Source: Moniliophthora roreri
Taxonomy: Eukaryota; Basidiomycota; Agaricomycetes; Agaricales; Marasmiaceae
Direction of reading: 5' to 3'
Assembly (NCBI GenBank): GCA_001466705.2
Contig: LATX02000111.1
Coordinates: 201,001-265,000 of the forward strand
DNA: 64,000 nt
In this document: positions 12,533-24,738 of the stretch, piece after piece
Position numbering within the stretch: position 1 is the stretch's first letter
Layout: every line of letters starts with the position of its first letter
Program-made: the position numbers and the translations under genes
The notes under the pieces: model-generated
Told to the model about the DNA's origin: nothing
What the model saw: only the letters and a program-made list of their open reading frames with translations
Database searches by the model: none

Positions 12533-12812
12533 AGGATGATCCTTCTAAGGACCCCCAAAAGAAGGGGGCGGTGCCGTTCTGAGGCTTGGACAAAAACTGG
12601 GCTCGGAGGACCCAACACCTGGTGAAGATTTGGACAAGGACTGGCCCACCGCAGGCGGAAGACAGAGCCAGGTTTGGATAAGGAAGGCTATCAGCCGAAA
12701 TCGGGACCCGGGACCACCCCGTTCTGAGGTTTGGACAAAAACCGTCCCAAAGCAGAAATTTTCAGAACGGCCTTACCACCTACTATTGGGGGTCCTTCCT
12801 TCTATCATGCCT
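12533..12812. repeat. MITE-like element with imperfect terminal inverted repeats
   Basis: A stretch of about 280 bases has ends that are imperfect inverted repeats: 12533-12558 pairs with 12786-12812, and the inner 12 bases AAGGACCCCCAA match exactly. Inside, a 25-base unit CCGTTCTGAGGYTTGGACAAA.. occurs twice (12574-12598 and 12719-12743, 23 of 25 identical). Shorter variants containing TTGGAYAAGGA lie between them. No coding capacity was seen. The size, inverted ends and lack of a gene fit a non-autonomous DNA element. A target-site duplication was not identified. Confidence 0.5.
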
Positions 12813-12930
12813 ACTTGGATATTCCCAGTGCTAAAACACGCTGTTCTGTGGCCATGGTCAAAGCACGCACGCATAAATACCTGTGTGCTGGCCCGATCAC
12901 TTTCTACTCTCCGACTCTGTACTCCCAGCA

Positions 12931-13878
12931 ATGGCTCACTGGTATCCCGAAGGCTATGTCAACCCACCTTCCATTGCTTTTCCTCCGGCGCCGCAACATC
13001 CCGCTTATACGACCAAGATACAGGTGGTTCCAGGACAACCTGTGCCTTGGTACGCTACTCAAAACCAGGTGGTTCTTAGTCAGTCTCGTACCCACCCGTC
13101 TCACAGCAGCTCAAGCTCGCGGACTCCTCGTGGTGGGGAAGCTGTCGCATACGCTGCGGTGCCTCCCCATCGACATGCGCCAGTGGAACCTCTCGCTGAT
13201 TTTGCGTACTTCAAGGTGAGTGACGAGTTTATGTGGCATAGATAGATGCTAATCAATCCAAGATTGGCCACATTGTGCGCATCCGAAGCCCAAAGAAGGC
13301 CTGGCCAGGCTGGTTGTACGGCGAGGTCATGTACCCTGTTCTAGCTCAAGACTCTATCGTATGCATACTATATACGTCATTGTGGTTTAGCACTGACGCA
13401 TTCCGCAGGGTAGACCCCCACGCCCTACTCATGATCCAGGGCGTGTCTACACCGTAAAGTACTTCCAGCCATGGGAGGGGAATTGGAGACAAGGCAATTT
13501 TTCACCCGACGCTAAGGAGATCGCACCTGTGCTGAGCGGCGATGAATATGTGGAACCCGGACCCGTAAGACAAATCTGCTTCCTTCTTTTGGCTTAGGAA
13601 TGTCAACCTCCGACTTCAGACGTGTGCTCTAGCACGACTTAAGCTCCCGAACGGCGCCAAAGTCTGGGCTTATGCCCAGATTCAGGTAGGTCTCGATATT
13701 TTACCAGCAAACTTGGATTTTACTCTGCTTCTAGGGTGATTCTACCGATCGCGGTGTTCCTGTCCGCATCATGGCAGGTAATCTTAAAGGCAGTCATGTC
13801 CTGGCGAGGGACCTATTGCCCTACGACAGAAGTGTTGCGAAAGCACTGCAACAGCAGCATTGCGTCATCCAGACGTAG
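12931..13878 (+). CDS. conserved-looking protein of unknown function
   Basis: 248 residues from exons 12931-13215, 13263-13358, 13409-13564, 13620-13685 and 13735-13878, all in frame. I do not recognise the family. The first 90 residues are Pro/Ser/His/Gln-rich and look disordered. The rest looks like one or more small beta-rich modules: GHIVRIRSPKKAWPGWLYGEV, then GRVYTVKYFQPWEG, then LPNGAKVWAYAQIQGDSTDRGVPVRI. The short basic and aromatic strands recall SH3-, KOW- or Tudor-like barrels, but that is only an impression. It has no signal peptide or membrane segment. The five consistent splice junctions argue for a real gene. Confidence 0.7.
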
Positions 13879-14251
13879 TTGGTTTCACTCCTCCACGATC
13901 TTTGGTTATTATTATTTAGGTTATTCAATGTGTATAGTAGATCCGTATCTCAAAAATTGACAATCGAGGCCGCTTTCTTACTCGATACCAGTGCCACACC
14001 AAGGGAATCAGACTCCCAGATCGCGTCATGCCATCGTTCGAGACGCACAAAGGATTCGAATCAGCCCGAGTGCATTCCTGTTCCGTGGAACGGTGTCGCG
14101 CACGACTTTAGGCCAGCGAATCCTCGCCGACGCGGTACTCCAAGCTAGTTACTTCCCCCTTCAACAGACTCATGATAATTCACCTATCAATTCAGTCCAT
14201 GTCCTCGTCTATTATCCAATACATATTGTAACAAGAGTCAACTGTGCGAGC
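13879..14251. other. intergenic between two 3' ends
   Basis: 373 bases between the unknown gene and the end of SPF1. A TTCGA-containing segment near 14038 was examined as a possible tRNA T-loop but has no matching stems. Nothing is annotated. Confidence 0.5.
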
Positions 14252-17200
14252 TCACTGTGCTTTCTTCTCTACGATAGCAGTCTCTGTGGCCTCGCGTTTC
14301 TCGCGCTCTTGAACTGCCCTGCGAGCCTCTCTTCTCTCTCGGCCACGCGTAATCATTGGCTTGGGCTCCAAGTCAGCGAAGAGGTACTTGCACACAACTT
14401 CAATGACCCAACAGCCTGCAAAGTCGATGATCATACTAAGAGTGAGCCTGAATTTGAACTAAATTACACTGTAGTTAGTTCCGCTTCTCCAAATGCAGGG
14501 TAAACGTACTGAATCTGTCATCTCTACTATCTGTAACCACCTGTTCAACTCCGGCATGAAGTCGGTCGAGCCGGAGAAGGCGACAGCACTCGCGCCAACC
14601 AATCCCCAGTAGAGGGTGGGATTCTCGCGGATGCCCTCACGGAAAGGACGACCCTGTACATGCGTTAGTACAGAACAATACAGTGTACGAGGAGCTTAAC
14701 CTGAAAGTTGATAGCAAAAGTTGAAACTTGCTGCTGTAGACCCAACAAATAGATTGCCGTGTTCAACAAGCTGGGCTCGAATTTGGCTTCTAAATCAATG
14801 GGACCGGGTCTAAGGTACACAAACAGTGAGTTCGAGATCAGTTGGACTCTAAGATGAAGCACTCACGGGTCAATCGATTGTGAGAGGGCGGTGATATACA
14901 CTAACGTTGCAATGTGCAGCGCGAACTGCAAAAGCACAGAGAGGAGAACGTAAAAGTTGAAGATATTTCCCAATGGTCTCTCTCGTGACAATTTCTCTAC
15001 AGGCTGAGAGAGGCTTAGTCTCGATGACACTACAGACCATAATCGACTTACCTTGGCACGCGATATACAAAGGAAGCAAACCGACATTAGCATTCCGGTG
15101 ATGGTCACTTGGTAGTCACCAAACTTGATTCCCTGCAAGTATTGGACACTCAAACTATATGCAGTGATGAGACAGTTCAATGCCAGGATCTTGTACATTT
15201 GAATGGTTGCGACCAGAGTACAACGACCTTGCCGGATGATATGGGTGACTAAGATGAACCAGTCAACGAAGGAATTACATTGATCAGAAATGTACTTACC
15301 CGCCGCAACATGAGAGAGTTTCGATGTGAACGGAGCAGCACATGAAGCGTCTCCGAGTTTGATTTTGGGAACTTCGTCCTCGCCTTCCATCTCAGCCAGT
15401 TTGTCGGTAATAGATGCCAAATCAAACTGAACAGAAGCTTAGCAAATGCTACATACCACAACGATGAGCTCACCTTCTCCATCGGGTTTTGCCTCCTGGC
15501 AGCCATCTGGTCTGCGGCCGCCCTCTGCTGGGCTTGGACGGCATCAGGGAACAAATGGGCAATAGCAGGCGGAACAGGAGGTGGAGGTTGATTGAACCGT
15601 GCAGAAATCTTCAATTGACTTTCGTAGACATTCTTGATCCTCTCAATTTTTTGGCGTTCAGCAATCTTTTGCAGATCCTCTGGTGTACCATCAAGTAACG
15701 CGACACCAATATGAGCCTGCTTGAGTGCCCCAACATCATTGGTACCATCACCAGCCATCAGAGTGACATATCCATTCGATTTTAGCGTTGTAAGGATGTA
15801 TTCCTTCTGAGATGGTGAAACTCGGGCGTAAACCCAGGTATTTTGAACGAGGTCATTCCAAGAAGGGCGAGATTCGAACTGCTTCATAGCAGCACCAGTA
15901 ATGCAGATATCGTAGTCATTGAATAAGGAAGTGTCAATAGGCTCGTCTGGGTTGACAGGAATGACCTTGCGTTCGTCAACAGTGCGCCAAACGAGATCTA
16001 TCAAGAACGGTCAGCTTAAGCAGTGGGGGGACATGAATGAAGAACATGCCCCGTTCATTTGCAGCGTTTTCTCTGAGGTCGAGAATCAGAACCTCGCGAT
16101 CAACAATCTCCACAGTTTTAGCAACGTGAACAGCAGTCAAAGGGTTGTCGCCAGTGATCATGATACACTGTCGCTTTCTTTAGAACTTATTTGCGACCGA
16201 AAAGAAGGAATGGCATACGCGGTGTGAGGAGTCCGCCAACATCCTCAGCGTATCGATGGCATCCGCTTTTAGAGGACAGTGGAATACGAGGAAACCGGCA
16301 AAATTCAACTTGCTTTCAAACGTGTCTCTTGGGAGCTTGTTGATCTATCATGAAATGATCAATGTACTGCTGAACGGAGTTCCTTCACACATACCTGTTC
16401 CCCACCCATTGGCTCCATCTCCTTGGCAGCAAGTGCCAAAACTCGACTTCCCTTTCGAGTATAGCCCTTGTAGATATCATCATATCCAGCTGGGACAGTC
16501 GCCAACATGGATTTGATAGTCTCGGGAGCCCCTTTGACGGCAACCAAGGTTCGGATGCCCGCTCCCTGTGCTTGAAGTGAAGAAACAGTGCACATTCTCT
16601 TCAATGCAGAGCTGAACTGGAACCGCCTCCTAATTATGATCGTAGCTTTGTGTGGACTCTTGGAGTTCAAAGGGGAGATTGTGTCACCCTTACCGACCCC
16701 CCATTCCAAGTTCTCCAGGGTCGTCTTCTCCATAGGATCACCGACAATTGTGCCATCATCGATACGAACCAGGGCATGTGCGGCTGCGAGACAGAATGTC
16801 GTTTCTCTGGAGACTTCCTTAACGTTGACAAGTTTCCGGGGGTCTTGAGCGCTACATGGGGCGGACATATAAGTCATGGAGGCAGACAAAAGATAAAGCA
16901 CGTACTTGACACCGGTCACACCTTCCAAAACGAGATTCTCTGCAGTGATCGTCCCAGTCTTGTCGAAGCAGCAAACATCGACCCTGCCAGCATAAGGTAT
17001 TCTGAAGGGCTCCGTGCAAAAGATCGCTTTGAAACGCATCAGAATAGTGTACAATAAATTTAACCGTGCATACCAAATTTGCTAAGAGCAACTAGACTAG
17101 CATTGACAGCCAATGACAACTCCATAGGAAGCTCAGGCGGGACCACGCTTGTGATGATCAGGATACAATCCAGTAGAAGTTTACTCTTTTTGAGATCACG

Positions 17201-18948
17201 CTCGACACCTAAGACGAGGATAAATAACGTTATGCATTAGATGATCACGGACGCCTAACCTTTGACCCAAACATATGCGCTTGCGGCAATCGCAAATATA
17301 AGCAGGAAACCAATGAACAGGAAGGATTCCAAATTGTTCGCCGAGACGCGCTCAGTCGAGAAAATCATGGTCCGAACCTGAGCGGATAATGATGAATAAC
17401 ATTCAGCAAAGAACTATGAAGATGCGACGCACCAGTTGTCCTTGAGCAGTACCAAACCCTGTACGCAACACCACCCCAAGGCATCCACCATCCGGGGTCT
17501 TCAAAGAAGGCTCAGGAGCACTATCTGACACTGTAAGGGAAATGAGTCTCAGAATGACTGATAACGTGAATGCGCCTTACCATTCGCGCTTCCTGTAGCT
17601 TGCAGAATCTTGGTTCCGCTGAAGACTACAACACCCTTGTGCGCACCATCGACATCCAATCCCACACCGTGAGCTTGTTCATCAATCAAAAGGTCCGCTC
17701 CTTCCTTGACAAGAGGTGTACTTTCTCCCGATAACATGGCCTCATTTACAATGACCTGCCCATGCAGGAGTAGAATATCCGCAGGAACAGTGGTCTCTTC
17801 ATTTGTATGTTGTTGCTGTTGTTGCTGATTGTTTGCAGTACCATTCGAGGCCTGGTTAGCCTGAGAATGACGGTGGTGATGCTCCTGACGGGTAACGCTG
17901 ACGATGTCTCCTGGAAGAAGCTGGTCACTAATAATCTTCTTCCATTTCCCATCTCGGTAGACGTTCAACTGATAAGGTTTGACCGACATTGTGCGGAATT
18001 CGGTAAGGGTGCGAACACGCTAGCAGGACTTGGTCAGTCTTATTCTTTATTCACTCACAAAAATGATTGTGTATTGACACTTACCTGCCACACGACGGTG
18101 CACTCAAACACAATCAACATGAACAACGTGAACAGGCTGTAATACCAATACTCGTCCAAACACCACAGAGCGACGCAAAAGACCTGAAGAGGCGTTCAGG
18201 GTTATCTCTAAGTACGTACGGAAATTACATACCTGGAACACGAAGAACGGGGCGGTTGCGTGTTCGGAGAACAGCTCAGTGAAAGATGGGATCGGAATAT
18301 TAAATTCGTTGAGACCATAGAGCTCTTTCAACTGTTCTGTTTCTTGGGACGTCAATCCGAACTGTTGTCCTTTTGCCTTTGGTTTGAGGAAAGTGCTAAT
18401 TGGGGGTTTGCCAGAAGAAGGATATGGCAGCTTTGTGAACGTGATTTGATCCTGCGAGGGTGAAATAGACGTCACACTATATGTGTCCCGTTGATAGCTG
18501 AAAGTGAATGAAGCAGGGTTTGAAGAGTCCTTGTCCACGAGCGAAACGATTTCTCCGGTACCACGATGAACGTCTGGAACAATGCGAATGCAGTCCGCCT
18601 CTTGCAAGGTGCGTGCCTAAAGATTCTTCCCTTCAAAACGAAGGCATACGGACGATCCATGGCCTATCCACGTACCTTGCGTGTCTCAATCCAAGCCTTT
18701 ACCCCCGTGCTCCAACGTGTCACCAAAAAACTCAACGCATGCCCTGCACCAAGGCTGACACAAGCCAAGAACGTCCACTCTTCACTGACGAGCCACTGGT
18801 CGTACTTGACATAGTATGCATAGGCAAGGATCGGATATAGGGAGAGGAAAGGAAGCGTATACAGATAGGTATACCAAGGAAGACGAACGTGTAGACTGGC
18901 CCGAGAAACTTCGGGCGAGTCTACTGCAACAGAAACGGCCCTGGTCAT
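14252..18948 (-). CDS. SPF1: P5A-type ATPase SPF1, ER transmembrane-helix dislocase
   Basis: P-type ATPase of the ER that removes mis-inserted tail-anchored or mitochondrial membrane helices and affects sterol and glycoprotein homeostasis. The N-terminus (from 18948) carries P5A-type membrane segments and the EEWTF motif. Further along are [48 protein letters not shown] (actuator TGES equivalent), the [22 protein letters not shown] phosphorylation site, [15 protein letters not shown] and [22 protein letters not shown]. The C-terminal membrane helices end in a basic tail. More than ten introns interrupt it. The cytosolic loop between GESTP and the membrane holds a Gln/His-rich insert in the QANQASNG region (about 17800-17870). 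The start is the ATG that gives the family N-terminus. Its upstream neighbour eL38 is divergent. Confidence 0.95.
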
Positions 18949-19240
18949 CGTTCAGTACATTCCTGGCTAAAAGAATATTTTGGACTTACATTTCTGAGGG
19001 AGAAGTTTGCTGACAGGCCACGTACCTTGCACCAGACTTGGCACGCGCACTCGTACCCAGTCCCACGCCACGTGCTAAGTGCTTCTGGCCGAAATTTGCC
19101 GCTGATGTAAGTTAAAACGTGACATTTGTGACGGCTGTCACAGCTGTACAGTTCCTTGGTGGCTGCGGATATAGCCGGTTTGCCCTTGGCGTCCATCAAG
19201 TAAATAGTTGGTGAGCTCGCCACCGTCAACAGTCTCTACA
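18949..19240. promoter_or_regulatory. divergent promoter between SPF1 and eL38
   Basis: 292 bases between two divergent start codons. The stretch includes two matches to the CCACGT core (19018 and 19068). No TATA box is obvious at the ribosomal-protein side. Regulatory roles are inferred from position only. Confidence 0.4.
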
Positions 19241-19655
19241 ATGGTAATTGCTGTCGTTCTCGCCGCTCAAGTTCTGGTTCATTCACACTCTTTTAGCCGA
19301 AGGAAATCAGTGACATCAAGAAATTCCTCGAGATCTCAAAAAGAAAGGATGCCACCCGTACGTCTTGTCTCTATATATGTCAGGATCTCAAAGGGTCTCA
19401 AGTTTGGTTTTTTAGAGGCGCGGATAAAACGAATTGCTGCCAAAACTCCCGGTGGCAAGCTCCAAACAAAATTCAAGCTGAGATGCTCACGATACCTTTA
19501 CACCCTTTCGCTCGATGACCCGGAGAAGGCCGAGAAGCTCAGACAGAGTCTGCCTCCTGGTGCGTCGGATTTGACAGCTACTACCGAGAGATGTACTTAC
19601 TCCACATTCAGGTCTCAATGTCGTCGAGGTCGGCGGTATTCCCAAGAAGAAGTGA
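19241..19655 (+). CDS. RPL38: 60S ribosomal protein eL38
   Basis: Small ribosomal protein of the large subunit, 83 residues. Exons are 19241-19243, 19297-19357, 19416-19559 and 19612-19655. Exon 1 codes only for the initiator Met; the intron begins with the base after ATG. The mature sequence [20 protein letters not shown], then [14 protein letters not shown] and [19 protein letters not shown], is diagnostic for eL38. The third exon start at 19416 gives Gln at the junction, and no other acceptor keeps frame. It ends in KKK, as in relatives. Confidence 0.96.
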
Positions 19656-20700
19656 ATACACACTTCCTTTGGGTCACTCTACGTCCAGAGTTACGATTCC
19701 ATTAGGCATTTCCAGCTCTGCACATTCATTCAGTGATTAGAGCTATGGGAGGGGCATATGCAGGTGTACAGTATGCTGGGTTCCAAAATATGTTTTACTA
19801 CATGCCCCAATTATGAGCGGACTCGCGCATCTTTCTCTTGCATCCATCATGTCAACGTATCAGCACTGCTGACATCTTGTGCCAAGGTATCAATGAACTA
19901 ACTCTTGGTCTCGATGACCGAACCCACCTCCATCGTTGCGGCCGAAGATATTCCGGTCACTCACAAGTTACATCATGTGGACAAGGTCGAAGATTCAAGC
20001 TACTCTGAGATCCTGAGCCTTGATCATGGAGTGCAGATCTTCCGAATCCTTCAATGTTAACCAGTCCAATGGTAATGATCTATTTCGCGCTTTATGTATC
20101 TATAGTAACGCATGCATTGCTTTTTCAGTCGAACCGTCATGCTTGACATGTGTCCTCGGAGTGACACTCCAACAAGAGACCGACGTCCTGACCTGCTCGA
20201 TTCTTTCCCGACTTGCAACCTGCAGTCGAACAGCAAGAAGGCCGAGTTCTACCTATAGATCGACAGATTGTTATCAAGCTCGTTATCTTCATCATAACGT
20301 GCTAAACGGGCACTCATAAAAAGCCTTGCAACGCACCAAAAAAGAATACATCAAAACGACGATCAGTATGCTACCCGCAAACTGTTCATCAGAGAACTCG
20401 AGACGACAAGCGAAAAGTACTTCATCTACATCTACTTCCATCAAAAACCAATCACGCTTCTTCATCGCATGACTATTAGTAGTATACGGCCAACTGAATA
20501 TGCCATCTTCTGGCCCTTTCACTCGCCCACGGTCGTCGCCGCCTTCCTTTCTCTCATTTCGTTCCTCTTCCTTTTCCCTGCGGGACAGTGGTCGATCTTC
20601 AGTTCTCGTTGAACGACTGGCTCTTCGTGAAGATCCGCGGCAGGACTCGCATTTATCTTTATACTTCAAGGTGCTCGACGGTCGACTGTGACAATATCCA
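19656..20700. other. intergenic, no supported gene
   Basis: About 1 kb. A 47-codon ATG frame at 19915-20058 (MTEPTSIVAAEDIP..) has coding-like composition, but no homologue was recognised and no splice continuation was found. A 63-codon frame at 20500-20691 lies in the leader of the next gene, is Ser/Arg-rich and may be an upstream frame or chance. Nothing else was seen. Confidence 0.4.
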
Positions 20701-21658
20701 ATGCCCATTGCATTCCCGCCTCAAACCTTTTGTGGCTTCCTGTCACTCCGGTTTGGCGTACTCGTAAGTAGTATCCTGTTACATCACCCCTTGAAACTAA
20801 CTGAACTATTCTGTTAAAATTTTAGGCACTGTCTGCCATCGCGACCATCGGCTCTGCCATCGTAACGATTACAGGATGGGCTCAGGTCATGCAACTTGCC
20901 CAACATCCAATCCCTCTGAACGATGAAGCCGCCCTGTTCTTCCATTCTTTGCTATTCACGGTACTCGCGGCGCTCGGAATCTTTGGGTATTGTATTTCTA
21001 CTATTCCCTTCTCTTCTGTGGCATCTTTAACAATTCCGTGAACAGCGTCATATGCGGCGTCCTGCGAAAACCATTCCTCGTTCTCCCCTACCTGATACTT
21101 CTCGCCATCCACCTACTACTCAGTTTTTGCGCAGGATCCTTCGTTCTTTCCATTATCTTCCGTGGCAATCCTCCCGATGTCGTCGACAGATGTCGTCGCG
21201 GAGCAAAAGATGAGTTGACGACATTGGTGTGCACCAACGGGATAGCAATTCAAAAGTCTGTCGCCGTGATAGTATACCTCGTTTCTTGGATCCTGGAAGC
21301 ATGTTCGTCTTCTCCATGTCTCTTGCGCTGATTCGAATACTTAATTGTTCCTCAAAAAGACACTTGCACACTGGTGTACGGGTTTTATCGCTACCTCAGT
21401 TGGAAGCCCAACACCAACGCCATTGACCCGGAGAATGCAGCAGCTAAACCAGATATCATGGTATTCCCGCCGACTCCTACCAAATCAACGCATAAACACG
21501 GTGCCAGCGGGTCAGTCGACATCAGGAGCATCAGCAGTCCCGTCTTCCACACCGAAGGGGCTGCTGGAATGAACCACGGTTACGCGTTCTCGACCATAGA
21601 TCATCCCGAGTGGGGCAATGCGGTCGGAAGACCCATTAGATCTCCCCAGGCATTCTAA
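20701..21658 (+). CDS. tetraspan-like membrane protein of unknown function
   Basis: 259 residues from exons 20701-20763, 20826-20986, 21046-21302 and 21360-21658, all in frame. Four hydrophobic segments are visible: LSAIATIGSAIVTITGW, LFFHSLLFTVLAALGIFGV, FLVLPYLILLAIHLLLSFCAGS and VAVIVYLVSWILEAYTCTLVYGF. They are followed by a cytosolic-looking tail of about 85 residues with Pro, Thr and Ser (PPTPTKSTHK). The loop between segments 3 and 4 contains two Cys residues. This four-helix layout is common among uncharacterised basidiomycete membrane proteins, and no function can be named. The third intron starts with the unusual donor GTTCGT at 21303. Confidence 0.75.
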
Positions 21659-21869
21659 AAACCTTGGCATGAACAATGGATGGCGAGAGATGATGGATGG
21701 GATTGCACAGACCTGTGGACTGTATTGGACTTTTTCTTTTCGCTTTCAAATGGACTAGATGGACTGTATGCACAAGTCACTGGCGTTGTACTTTCACGAT
21801 ACTCACCTAAGTACTGGTTATATCGATGACTCTTTACGGAAAAAAGCTAGTTCTTTTCTTTTTCCCTCA

Positions 21870-23863
21870 CTAATTTTGATTACCCATTATGCGGAAAAGA
21901 GTCATCACTATACAAAATCCTAACATACCAGTAATCGAGGCCGTAATGAACTCGCCGCACCTCTTACTCCATCTCCCTGTTCGGCGTCCATCTTCCGCTG
22001 ATTCGAGGTCGCGATCAGGCGTATCAGAAAGCATATTCAAACCGGTATCCAAGAGCTGCGATCCATCCAACATCGGCAATGGTAATAGATTAAATAAGTA
22101 AAGCGAGAGGGTAGCGAGCATGAGATACCTTGAATATTGGTATAATCATCATCGTTAACCAAAAAAATGACAAGAAGATACGTACTCAAAGAAAGTTGCA
22201 ATGACCGTTGCAGCGCCTAGAGGGACAAACCAGAATCGAGGAATGTATTTACTGACAATAACTGGCCATCATATAAGGGAATCATATTTTCAGAAGCTTG
22301 ATGAGCATGTGCGCACCTTGCTCCCATACTTCCTTCCTAGGACCATTCCAGAGGACAGTCTTGTCGTCATCTGCGGATTCACGGAAGCGTATACGCATCA
22401 GAGACGCGGTCTTGTCAGGCCAAACACACATCTCGAGGTTCGTATTGCATTCCTTGTCCTGCAGACAACGTGTTCGAGGGGTTGAACTGGTAAGGACTTC
22501 AACGGGATCCAAACAGCCTCGTACTTGAGCCTGCCGCGACGTAAAACAGGAAACAAGAGGTGTTGAAGATGCAGTGGGCAAACAACACGAATTGGAAGCA
22601 TCTAAAATGATTATGATTTAGGTCAATTGCCGTGAAGATTGAATCAATGCAGATACCTTTGAATGACTGGCGCGAAACACACCACCCGTTCGCCTGCTCC
22701 TTTGCACGACTCAAGCCAGTCAGATATATAGTCCAAATATCGTCCTTGCCACCCAGCTCAGTATCGTCCAGCTGCGTTATGACAGATCCAAGCGGGAGAT
22801 ACCCATTCAAAGGTGAATCCTATTACAGAATACGAATCAAGACAACAAACGCGCATGACGAACATGAAAGAGCTCACCCCATCCACCCCGACAACTACGC
22901 ATCCTACGTCCCCAACATCCTTATACAACAATCTCCCCACTGACATTGAGCGTTCCACCCATACCCCCACCCTCCCAACAGCAAACAATGCGAGCCATAA
23001 AACCAAATTGTGCCATGGTCCAGCACTGATAATCCTAGCTTTTCTCTGAGGTGGTAACGTCTCGACGTATCTTTGAGAGAACTGGACGAATGCAGAAGGG
23101 AAGAGAACGGTGAATGATGCGCCAACGGATACTAAGGGGGCTGATTCACTAGTGATGGACCGGATAAGAAAGTAAGTAAGGAGACACGTCTGGATTTCGC
23201 TCACAGAGCTCCGCCGAGTGCGTGCCCAAATTCATGGAATAGCTGACAAGTGAATACGGCTATTATGATCATTGGTAGGTGTGAAAACGGAACAGTAACT
23301 CCTGGTATCTACGTACTCTCTTCAGTTCTGTACATTGTGAAGGGCAACTGAAGGTTAAAACTTACGATGGGTGTCACATTAAGCAAGTGAGAATTCTGCT
23401 GCTCCTCTATTCCATTCAAACTTCTTCGATGAATGCCAGCAGAAACATGATGTTCTGGCGTCGTCAAATAATGTTCAAAATTCTGCCAACATAGCCTCCC
23501 CGCAGTCCACGCCAATCCACAAACTGCAACGAGCATTCCAATCCACCCGAGAACCACACCGAGATCATAGAATGTCGTTATCCATCTTTTCATTCGTGAA
23601 TGTCGTCTGTTCCTTAATTTGTCGGCGAAAGCATCGTATGGTGCATTACACGCTGAGGTATGGATGACCAAGTGCAAGAATCTCAAGGATAGTGTTGTAT
23701 TGGAAAGGTTCCATTTACGAACAAGTGTGCGAGGTCGATGGGATGTGCTGTTGACATTACTTGGAAGTAGGGTATCGTTTTGAAAGTTTTTTAGCAAAGC
23801 ATTGAGGGCGTGAATACCGATCCAGAATATTGATAGTGGAAGTAGAAGGTCAAGAAGGGGCAT
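21870..23863 (-). CDS. site-2 protease (S2P/MBTPS2-like intramembrane metalloprotease)
   Basis: Polytopic zinc metalloprotease that cleaves transmembrane substrates, classically membrane-bound SREBP-type transcription factors controlling sterol synthesis. The N-terminal segment MPLLDLLLPLSIFWIGIHAL is membrane-spanning, and a further helix lies near GVVLGWIGMLVAVCGLAW. The zinc site HEFGH lies at 23236-23222 in CQLFHEFGHALGG. The second S2P motif NLLPLPMLDG, with the third metal ligand Asp, is near 22075. Between them is a Cys-containing lumenal region (CLQDKECNTNLEMCVW). Several introns interrupt it. The start at 23863 is the first Met ahead of the hydrophobic segment. Neighbouring sterol genes make a link to sterol sensing attractive, but this is inference. 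Confidence 0.9.
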
Positions 23864-24243
23864 GCATGTTGATCACACTTTTGGTACCACTAAGTACTAC
23901 AGTACCTGCTGTTCTCTGCATGCTATACTTACACTGTTCAACAAGCTTATAAAAGTCTAGTCCAGAGTTGAGTGGGGATAATTCTGATATCCAATTGTGA
24001 CCAACTACTCGTGAATGCCAAAAGAAAAGGAAAAGCGATGCAACAGAAAGCAAACGGATGACCACCGCGTAGTAGTAGTGGTAGTACACCCATTCAACTC
24101 TCAACCAAGCACAACCTAGCTATCTATTAGCCTCAAAACCATAATATTTCACCACACCGTCTCCCACACCCGCTCCGGTTCCAGTCTGTGTGGAGAACCG
24201 TTTTTTTGTTCCGGAAGGAAAGGACCGTTGGTGAAGCACAGTT
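23864..24243. other. intergenic, S2P promoter and HSP10 3' flank
   Basis: 380 bases between the S2P start codon and the HSP10 stop codon. They contain short trinucleotide-like runs (GTAGTAGTAGTGGTAGTA near 24069) and no recognised gene. Confidence 0.5.
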
Positions 24244-24738
24244 TTACTCCTGGATTTTGGCGAGTATTTCCGAATCTTTGAAGAGGTGGTACTCCTGGAA
24301 ATATCGAATTGGTGAGAGAAAAGCCGGAATGGGAGGCAGGGTAAAACACGTACTTGGTCTCCAACCTTGATCGCGTTTCCTCCCCAGCCTGGAAGCAGGA
24401 CACGGTCACCAGCCTTCACGGTGGTAGGCACTATTTGGCCGTCCTTGTTGGGTGCACCAGGGCCAACAGCAATTACGGTAGCTTCCGGGAGGGGTTGGTT
24501 CGTAGCAGACGTGGGCAGGAAGATGCCGGCAGCAGTTTTCTAATTGAAGCGGAGAGGGTTGAGTATGACAGTCGACTATTGGGAGCTTGGGAGCCCACCG
24601 TTTCAGGCTTGAACCTCTGGACGAGGACTCTGTCAAGGAGAGGAATGACGGACTTGATGGATTTGAAGGTAGCTTGAGTGGCCTGCATGTATGTGTGAGC
24701 GGTTGGTGGAAAGAAGAGTTTGGTTGAGCACGTACCAT
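24244..24738 (-). CDS. HSP10: mitochondrial co-chaperonin HSP10 (GroES-like)
   Basis: Lid of the mitochondrial HSP60 folding chamber. The first exon holds only the ATG (24736-24738), and the intron 24683-24735 follows directly. The next exon reads ATQATFKSIKSVIPLLDRVLVQRFKPE, then KTAAGIFLPTSA (mobile-loop region), EATVIAVGPGAPNKDGQIVPTTVKAGDRVLLPGWGGN and the last exon EYHLFKDSEILAKIQE. These are the standard GroES fold blocks, and the total length is near the usual 105-110 residues. The last exon begins at an acceptor near 24298. It is divergent from CDH1. Confidence 0.96.

Noticed and set aside
14030..14060. tRNA-like TTCGA box
   Set aside because: No T-stem or acceptor-stem complementarity around it.
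20292..20708. 138-codon minus-strand frame rich in Arg/Glu
   Set aside because: Low-complexity complement of the Ser-rich leader of the tetraspan-like gene; no start context, splice sites or family motif.
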